From the NCBI RefSeq assembly GCF_947179165.1, contig NC_077240.1:60423501-60487500 (forward strand): a stretch of DNA of 64,000 nucleotides. The letters run 5' to 3'. Shown piece after piece: positions 57,749-64,000 of this stretch (its first letter is position 1; each line of letters starts with the position of its first letter). The notes below the pieces were generated by a model, which saw nothing but the letters and a program-made list of their open reading frames with translations, searched no databases and was not told where the DNA came from. A program made the position numbers and the translations under genes. Origin of the DNA: Solanum dulcamara. Its lineage: Eukaryota; Streptophyta; Magnoliopsida; Solanales; Solanaceae.

Positions 57749-58910
57749 TGTAATGACCTTGAGGGTGATTTTCGAAAATTTGTACAAAACACGCGTGAAC
57801 AGTAACACGCGTGAACAGTAACTTTTTGGGCAGAAAATGCCCCTTTCTTCCCATTTCAATATTTTTCATCATTTGTTTGAGTTCTTGAACTCCTTGAGGT
57901 GATTTGAGAAGAGATTTTTGAGGCAAAGTGTTGGGTAAGTGATTTTTGACCTAAAACCTTCCTTTTTCATTAAGTTTTTGACGATTTTAACTCTTAAATT
58001 TTAGTTTCAAACCCCAAAAATCTTTGTTTCTTCCCTAATCCGAATTTAAGGAAAATTGTGATTTCCAACTCGTTTTGAGCTCTATTTTTATGGGTTTTTC
58101 AACCATGAGTTCCTTATTACCAATAGAATGGGATTGTTCAATAAATTTCCAGATTTGACCCTTTTCGAAAATAGTTAATTTTTGGACCATTTTACCCCCG
58201 GTTCCGAAATCTATCAATATGGATGTCATTGGACTCCTTGTGACGTGTATGTTTCATTGTTGATAGTGGGTTGTCATTCCGGGCGCTGAATTCGAGAGTT
58301 GCTTGTCCGGTGGAGGTATTCGAGTGCGGCTTCGGCAATTGAGGTAGGTTTGGCTATCTTTCTTTGAGATTGAGATGGGGTAATTAGTCATTCATATGTT
58401 ATAGACTTTGGGATGGGGTTGTAGTATGAGTTGAGAATGTTATATATATATTGTGATGTCCGTGTGGAGGCTTATTTATTAATGTGTTGCCGTGACGGGG
58501 TTTATTTGTATTACATAGCCCGTGTGGGGGCCTTATTTGTTATCTTATTTGCTTTGAGAGCATGTGAATTATGATTTGCCTAAGAGAGAGGCTTGAGTAT
58601 ATTATTTGACTTGTGATGCCGCCTGAGAGATTGAGTTGGGGGTTTTGAGCATACTTGGGTATTGAAATATTGTTGAGAAAGGGGTGAATATTTAAATGAA
58701 AGTGTGTTCTTCCCGTTACTATTTATTGAGGGTGAATATCATGTGTAGGTTAAGTTTTGAGAACTTTGAACCTTATACCACATGTGAGTTGATTATTACT
58801 TCCATGCATATGTGTTTTGATGCATTCATCCTCATTCATCATATCATGAAACATGGGAAGTTGAGAAATATGGAAATTCCTTTTGAGAAAGAAAATGAAA
58901 CACCTTTAAA

Positions 58911-59243
58911 CCTTTGTATCTTGAGTCCCTGACCGAGGCAGTTTTCCGACAGGGTAGTGGATGCATTGTGATCCCAACCTTTGTATCTTGAGTCCCTGAC
59001 CGAGGCAGTTTTCCGGCAGGGTAGTGGATGCATTGTGATCCCAACCTTTGTATCTTGAGTCCCTGACCGAGGCAGTTTTCCGGCAGGGTAGTGGATGCAT
59101 TGTGATCCCAACCTTTGTATCTTGAGTCCCTGACCGAGGCAGTTTTCCGGCAGGGTAGTGGATGCATTGTGATCCTAACCTTTGTATCTTGAGTCCCTGA
59201 CCGAGGCAGTTTTCCGGCAGGGTAGTGGATGCATTGTGATCCC
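58911..59243 (+). repeat. Five-copy 67-bp tandem array in the GyD LTR
   Basis: Units start at 58911, 58978, 59045, 59112 and 59179 with an exact 67-base period. Each reads CCTTTGTATCTTGAGTCCC, then GACCGAGGCAGTTTTCC, GCAGGGTAGTGGATGC and ATTGTGATCC. Unit 1 has one A/G difference and unit 4 one C/T difference; the rest are identical. It lies upstream of the TATA candidate, where U3 enhancers sit. Confidence 0.97.
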
Positions 59244-59501
59244 TTGACCACGAGGAGGTGGCAAGGATAATGAGATATTGTGATTGAGTTATATGGTCTG
59301 CAAGACCCCCATGTGTCCTGCTTGGTAGCACAGCTCAGCAGGTGTATACGACAGGCTGTGCGACAGTCTTGATTCCACCGTACCACCACATCATTGCATC
59401 ATCATATTGCATTGCATTGCATTGATATTTGTGTTGCTTGAACTATTCGATTAATTGTGATTATGAGTTGTTATTATGGGTTTACTTTACTCGTGCCACT
59501 A

Positions 59502-59511
59502 TATATATAAA
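59502..59511 (+). promoter_or_regulatory. Candidate TATA box of GyD
   Basis: TATATATAAA, about 260 bases after the tandem array and 516 before the LTR end. Inferred from sequence only. Confidence 0.45.
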
Positions 59512-60029
59512 CTGGCGGCACCGATGCCGAAGTGGGACTTTACTGTATGCAGGTGGAAGCGTTCCTTAGTTTATTTCATAGGTTTGATTAATTCCTTATA
59601 CTCAGTCAGCTAAAACCTACTGAGTACATGTGAATTGTACTCACCCCTACTTCTGTGTCCCTTTTTGATGCAGATACTAGTCGGGGTACCCCACGTGGCA
59701 GTTAATATTCTAGCGGATTGTGTATTCTCAAATTAGTGGTGAGGTCCCAGAATTCGGATCGTCACTAGTCTATCTTTATTTTTCAGTCTTTTGTATCATT
59801 CAAAGACTTATGTTGTATCTTCAGATTCGAACCTTGTATTAGATGCTCTTTATACTTATGACACCAGGTTTTGGGATAATTTCTTCATTGTTTTTTTTTT
59901 CTTTTTATTTAAATCGTGGCATCACTTTCCCCTTTGGGAGTCTTGTATGAGTTTTATTTTTAGGGTTACACATCAGATTGGGTTTTGAGATGTGTGCCAT
60001 CATGACCTCAGTTTTTGGGTCGTGACAAT

Positions 60030-60043
60030 TGGTATCAGAGCAC
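60030..60043 (+). other. GyD primer binding site (tRNA-iMet)
   Basis: TGGTATCAGAGCAC, two bases after the LTR. Confidence 0.95.
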
Positions 60044-60866
60044 TAGGTTCACCGGTCTTATAAGTTAAAGAGCAGGGTGTCTAGTAGAGTCTTGCGGATC
60101 GGTACGTAGACGTCCGTACTTATCTTCGAGAGGCTACAAGATACTTAATAGGAGAATTTCTTTCTTTTTACTCCCTTCGTGCGATTTATTCATATCAAGT
60201 GTTATTTACCTCTGATCTATTCCTTCCGCATTAAAAGTAACTGTCAGGTTCGAAATATCGGCTCTTGCTTAAGGATGATTTAGTGATGCCTATTCGAGCC
60301 TGATTATGAGTATGAAGATGTGGAGCAACAAAAAAAAAAGTATGGAAGATGGTCGGTTAGACTTTGACAGTTAGATTTCAAATTTTAGATATCTAATTAG
60401 CCCACTTTGGATTCCTTTGAGATCTGTGGTTCCACCTATGTCTTCTAGCGTTGCTATGTTTATGTTAGACCTATGTCGTCAGGGTATTGTCTCCCAAGTT
60501 TGAGGTTATCACTATTGAGAAGGCTTATATCGTTTTGACCAAGTGTCAGGACAGGTTGTTCAAAATTGGGTATCTTGAAGGCACATGGAATGTCTTATTT
60601 CTTTTTATAATTGCGGGAATGGCTAAGAAGTGATAGAGGTCTGTTCTTGCTCATAGACCTGTCGGTCCTCCTATGATGAGTTGGGAGTAGTTTACTTAGG
60701 TTGTTTTGTGATGGTGAGTTTGAATAAGGGGCAAATATGTGATTCTTCTTCTATTTAGCCAGGGTCACAAGTTGTCTGCAATACACCAGTTTTAGTTGTT
60801 TGAGGTGCTTCATGGAGTACTCGAGGTGGTGGTTGTAGTGGTTCACAGGCTAAGGGTGACCATTAA
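60044..60866 (+). pseudogene. GyD leader and gag remnant
   Basis: Only about 820 bases lie between PBS and protease, where a gypsy leader plus gag needs about 1.5 kb or more. No gag core or zinc knuckle can be read; frames are full of stops. An A-run lies at about 60331. A deletion combined with decay is likely. Confidence 0.6.
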
Positions 60867-63140
60867 TTATGCTATGCTATACTAGGTAAATTTGAGGCAG
60901 AGGCCTCTGATGTGGTTATTACATGTATTGTTCTGGTTTGCCATCATTTTACGTCAGTATTATTTGACCCAGGGTCTACCTATTCTTATGTGTCGACTTA
61001 TTTCGATGTGGGTATTGATTATGTGAGTGAGTCCCTTATTGTGCCTATTACTATTTCTACCCCAATAGGTGAATCTTTAGTAGTGGATCGGGTATACAAG
61101 GGATGTTTGGTGATATTTTCGGGTAGAGAGACCCGTGCAGACTTGATTTTACTAGACATGCTTGATTTTGATGTGATATTGGGTATGGACTGGTTATCTC
61201 CTTATCATGTTATATTAGATTGTTATGCAAAGACCGTGACCTTAGCTTATCCCGGTTTACCTAGCTTAGTATGGAAGGGTAATCCGAGTTCGTATCCTAA
61301 GGGGGTGATATCTTATATTCGTGCTCGTCGCTTGATGGATAAGGGTTGTTTGTCTTATTTGGCTCATGTACGTGATCTCACCACGGAGTCATCTCATATA
61401 GAGACTACGAGGGTGGTGAGAGAGTTTATGGATGTATTTCCTACAGACTTGCCGGGAGTTTCTCCTGACCGTGATATCGATTTTGTGATTGATTTGGAGC
61501 ATGACACTAAACCCATCTCTATTTCTTCTTATCGGATGGCTCCGGCAGAATTGAAAGAGTTGAAAGAACAATTGGAAGATTTGTTGAAGAAAGGGTTTAT
61601 TAGACCTAGTGTATCACCGTGGGGTGCACCGGTTTTATTTGTGAAGAAGAAAGATGGTACTATGAGGATGTGTATTGACTATCGACAGTTGAACAAAGTC
61701 ACTATCAAGAACAAGTATCCTCTCCCTCACATTGATGATTTATTTGACCAGCTTCAAGGTGCATCGGTGTTCTCAAAGATTGATTTGAGGTCGGGTTACC
61801 ATCAGTTGAGAGTTCGGGAATCTGATATCCCGAAGACTGCATTCAGGACTCGTTATGGGCATTATGAGTTTGTGGTTATGTCCTTCGGGTTGACTAATGC
61901 CCCGGCTGCTTTTATGGAGTTGATGAACCGGGTATTTCGACCTTATTTGGACTCGTTTGTGATCGTGTTTATTGATGACATCTTGGTTTATTCCAAGAAT
62001 GAGGCGGATCATGTTAGGCACCTGAGGACAGTCCTTCAGAGATTGAGAGAGGAGACGTTGTATGCAAAATTCTCCAAATGTGAGTTTTGGCTTGAGTCCG
62101 TGACATTCTTGGGTCATATAGTGACCAAGGATGGTACTATGGTTGATCCAGCCAAAGTTGCAGCGGTTCGTGATTGGGTTAGGCCTACTTCGGTTACCGA
62201 GATTCGGAGTTTTATTGGGTTGGCAGGCTACTATCGTCGGTTTGTTCAAGAATTCTCTTCTATTGCAGCCCCATTGACTAGGCTAACTCAAAAGACCGTG
62301 GCATTTCAGTGGACTGATGAGTGTGAGGCGAGCTTTCAAAAGCTCAAGGAATTATTGACTTCAGCACCTATTCTAGCCTTACCGGAGGAGGGCGTGGCAT
62401 TTATTGTGTTTTGTGATGCTTCGGGAGTCGGTTTGGGTGGTGTATTGATGCAAAAAGGTAGAGTTATAGCTTATGCTTCTCGACAGTTGAAGGTACATGA
62501 GAAGAACTATCCTACCCACGACTTAGAGTTAGCAGCGGTGGTGTTTGTTCTGAAGTTGTGGAGGCATTATCTCTATGGAGTGCATTGCGAGGTCTATACT
62601 GACCACCGTAGCCTTAAGTATATCTTTTCTCAGCCGAATCTGAACATGCGGCAGCGTAGGTGGTTAGAGTTATTGAAAGACTATGACATTACCATACTTT
62701 ATCATCCGGGAAAAGCTAATGTGGTAGCGGATGCCCTGAGTCGCAAAGCATCTAGCATGGGTAGTTTGGCCTTTCTTAAGGCTGTGGAGAGGCCTTTGGC
62801 ATTGGAGGTTCAGTCATTGGCTAGACAGTTGGTCCGACTTGATATTTCTACACATCATGGTATTTTGGCCTTTGTGGAGGCTAGGTCTACTTTGATGGAC
62901 CAGATTCGTACACACCAGTTTGAAGATGAAAAGTTGAGGGCCATTCGAGACAAAGTGTTAAGTGGTGAAGCAAAATCAGCCTCTCTTGATTCGGAAGGAG
63001 TTTTGAGGATTAATGGTCGCATTTGTGTGCCCAAGGTTAGTGAATGGGTACGTATGATATTGGAGGAGGCTCATTGTTCCAAGTATTCAATTCACCCGGG
63101 AGTGGCAAAGATGTTTCATGACTTGAAACAACACTATTAG
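60867..63140 (+). CDS. GyD protease, reverse transcriptase, RNase H
   Basis: The frame is open from 60867 (after TAA at 60864) to a TAG at 63138-63140, 757 codons; it has no ATG at its head because it continues an ancestral polyprotein. Counting from 60912, protease has FDPGST at 18-23 and VILGMDW at 88-94. RT spans about 200-430 with [13 protein letters not shown] (Asp 291) and FIDD at 353-356. RNase H has Asp 502 (FCDAS), Glu 539 (DLELAA) and Asp 564 (YTDHRSL). The integrase zinc finger begins at [13 protein letters not shown] (His 728). All visible catalytic residues are intact. The stop falls where relatives have Trp (HYWW-type text), so TGG to TAG fits. Confidence 0.95.
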   Translation, partial: LCYAILGKFEAEASDVVITCIVLVCHHFTSVLFDPGSTYSYVSTYFDVGIDYVSESLIVPITISTPIGESLVVDRVYKGCLVIFSGRETRADLILLDMLDFDVILGMDWLSPYHVILDCYAKTVTLAYPGLPSLVWKGNPSSYPKGVISYIRARRLMDKGCLSYLAHVRDLTTESSHIETTRVVREFMDVFPTDLPGVSPDRDIDFVIDLEHDTKPISISSYRMAPAELKELKEQLEDLLKKGFIRPSVSPWGAPVLFVKKKDGTMRMCIDYRQLNKVTIKNKYPLPHIDDLFDQLQGASVFSKIDLRSGYHQLRVRESDIPKTAFRTRYGHYEFVVMSFGLTNAPAAFMELMNRVFRPYLDSFVIVFIDDILVYSKNEADHVRHLRTVLQRLREETLYAKFSKCEFWLESVTFLGHIVTKDGTMVDPAKVAAVRDWVRPTSVTEIRSFIGLAGYYRRFVQEFSSIAAPLTRLTQKTVAFQWTDECEASFQKLKELLTSAPILALPEEGVAFIVFCDASGVGLGGVLMQKGRVIAYASRQLKVHEKNYPTHDLELAAVVFVLKLWRHYLYGVHCEVYTDHRSLKYIFSQPNLNMRQRRWLELLKDYDITILYHPGKANVVADALSRKASSMGSLAFLKAVERPLALEVQSLARQLVRLDISTHHGILAFVEARSTLMDQIRTHQFEDEKLRAIRDKVLSGEAKSASLDSEGVLRINGRICVPKVSEWVRMILEEAHCSKYSIHPGVAKMFHDLKQHY

Positions 63141-64000
63141 TGGTGTGGCATGAAGAGAGACATTATTGATTTTGTGGCAAGTGTTTAAATTGCCAACAAG
63201 TGAAGTATGAGCATCAGAAATCGGGTGGTCCTATGCAAAGGATGCCCATTCCTTAGTGGAAATGGGAGTGTATCACTATGGACTTCGTGTCTGGATTACC
63301 CATGGCATTGGGTAAGTATGACTCTGTCTGGGTGATTGTGGATCGATTGACCAAATCAGCCCATTTCCTTCCGGTGAAGACTAGCTACAATGCGGATCAG
63401 TTAGCTAGGATCTATCTTCGTGAGATTGTTAGGCTGCATGGGGTGCCTATCTCTATTGTATCGGATCGGGGTTCAGTGTTCACCTCTCACTTTTGGAAGG
63501 CATTACAGCGTGGTTTGGGTACGCGGCTAGAGATGAGTTTAGCATTTCATCCCCAAACCGATGGTCAGTCCGAGCGGACTATTCAGGTGTTGGAGGATAT
63601 GCTTAGGGCCTGTGTGATTGATTTTGGTGCCCGATGGGACCAACACTTGCCCTTAGCAGAGTTTGCCTATAATAACAGTTATCACTCCAGCATTCAAATG
63701 GCACCATTTGAGGCATTGTATGGTCGTAGGTGTCGATCACCCATTGGATGGTTTGATTCTATTGCGGTTGATGCATTGGATACTGACTTACTTAGGGATG
63801 CTGTGGAGCGGGTACGTTTGATTCAGGGTCGACTATTGACAGCTCAGAGTCGTCAGAAGAGTTATGCTGATAGGAGGGTTCGTCCCTTAGAGTTCATGGT
63901 GGGTGATTGTGTGTGGCTTAAAATATCGCCCATGAAGGGTGTGATGAGGTTCAGAAAGAAGGGCAAGCTTAGCCCAAGGTTTGTTGGCCCGTTTGAAATC
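63141..64000 (+). pseudogene. GyD integrase, broken at its start, runs off the window
   Basis: After the TAG at 63138-63140 the frame shifts near 63180 (a one-base loss before CLNCQQVKYEH), and a TAG lies at 63254-63256 before WKWE. From 63257 the frame is open for 248 codons to the window end: first Asp in TMDFVSGLP, second in SIVSDRGSVF, Glu in DGQSERTIQ, then NNSYHSSIQMAPFEALYG and the C-terminal KISPMKGVMRFRKKGKLSPRF. The core is intact but detached from RT by three lesions. Confidence 0.92.

Larger units (their letters stand above)
57749..60027 (+). repeat. GyD 5' LTR, 2279 bp
   Basis: It starts TGTAATGACCTTGAGGG and ends GGGTCGTGACA just before the PBS. The 3' LTR is outside the window. 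It holds a direct repeat of ACACGCGTGAACAGTAAC (57790-57821), a TA run (58441), a 67-bp tandem array, CATTG microsatellites (59395-59430) and a TATA candidate. The start is set by similarity to other LTRs here, not by a TSD. Confidence 0.85.
57749..64000 (+). mobile_element. GyD: Ty3/gypsy element, truncated by the window end
   Basis: It has a 2279-bp LTR, a PBS, a ruined gag region, a long open protease-RT-RNase H frame and an integrase frame that runs off the window. It is inserted in the opposite orientation into GyB. The five bases before it are ATAGA; the partner is not visible. GyD is the best preserved gypsy here and, by position, the last to arrive in the nest. Confidence 0.92.

Noticed and set aside
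58911..59243. CRISPR-like array
   Set aside because: Units are contiguous and identical without variable spacers, inside a plant LTR.
58844..59389. 181-codon minus-strand repeat protein
   Set aside because: The frame is produced by the 67-bp tandem array; all three minus frames are open there and the repeat peptide has no domain.
61773..62249. 158-codon minus-strand frame
   Set aside because: It is the antisense shadow of GyD RT/RNase H.

Overview
This window looks like AT-rich plant nuclear DNA made almost entirely of LTR retrotransposons. The evidence is the tRNA-iMet-type primer binding sites (TGGTATCAGAGC), plant Ty1/copia and chromodomain-type Ty3/gypsy proteins, LTRs of 0.3 to 3 kb, and the absence of operon-like gene order. 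The LTR style (long LTRs with GC-rich palindromes and U3 tandem arrays) fits a solanaceous genome, but that is inference. I see no complete host gene, no convincing tRNA or rRNA, and no CRISPR array.

Layout. 1-3076 is a 3-kb LTR in minus orientation, cut by the window edge. 3077-10211 is old intergenic DNA holding LTR remnants, a ~620-bp foldback with coding-like arms, a triplicated module and one possible exon. 10217-15607 is CopA, a very young copia on the minus strand (LTRs differ at 1 of 299 positions, TSD GTTAT). 17072-24396 is CopB, a decayed copia on the minus strand (TSD TAGTT) that carries a recurrent motif ACCTGTTCCT. 24925-31866 is GyH, a plus-strand gypsy with RT and RNase H deleted; its two LTRs share a near-identical 1265-bp patch inside strongly diverged ends. 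31872-37971 holds a second foldback and two old gypsy LTR remnants.

From 36.7 kb to the right edge lies a nest. An old plus-strand LTR (36651-37976) is cut by GyA (minus, from 37977). GyA's LTR is cut by GyC, a complete but dead chromovirus (39660-49227, TSD AAAAC), and by a probable solo LTR (49474-50268). GyA's internal region is cut by GyB (minus, from 52590, 3-kb LTR), and GyB's internal region is cut by GyD (plus, from 57749 to beyond the window).

The coding regions are gag, protease, RT, RNase H and integrase of these elements. The best preserved are CopA, with one frameshift and one stop in an otherwise complete gag-pol, and GyD, with a 757-codon open pol frame but a ruined gag and a broken integrase. 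None appears autonomous as read. The most unusual signals are the converted LTR patch of GyH, the foldback at 3302-3924, the repeated ACCTGTTCCT motif of CopB and the depth of the nest.
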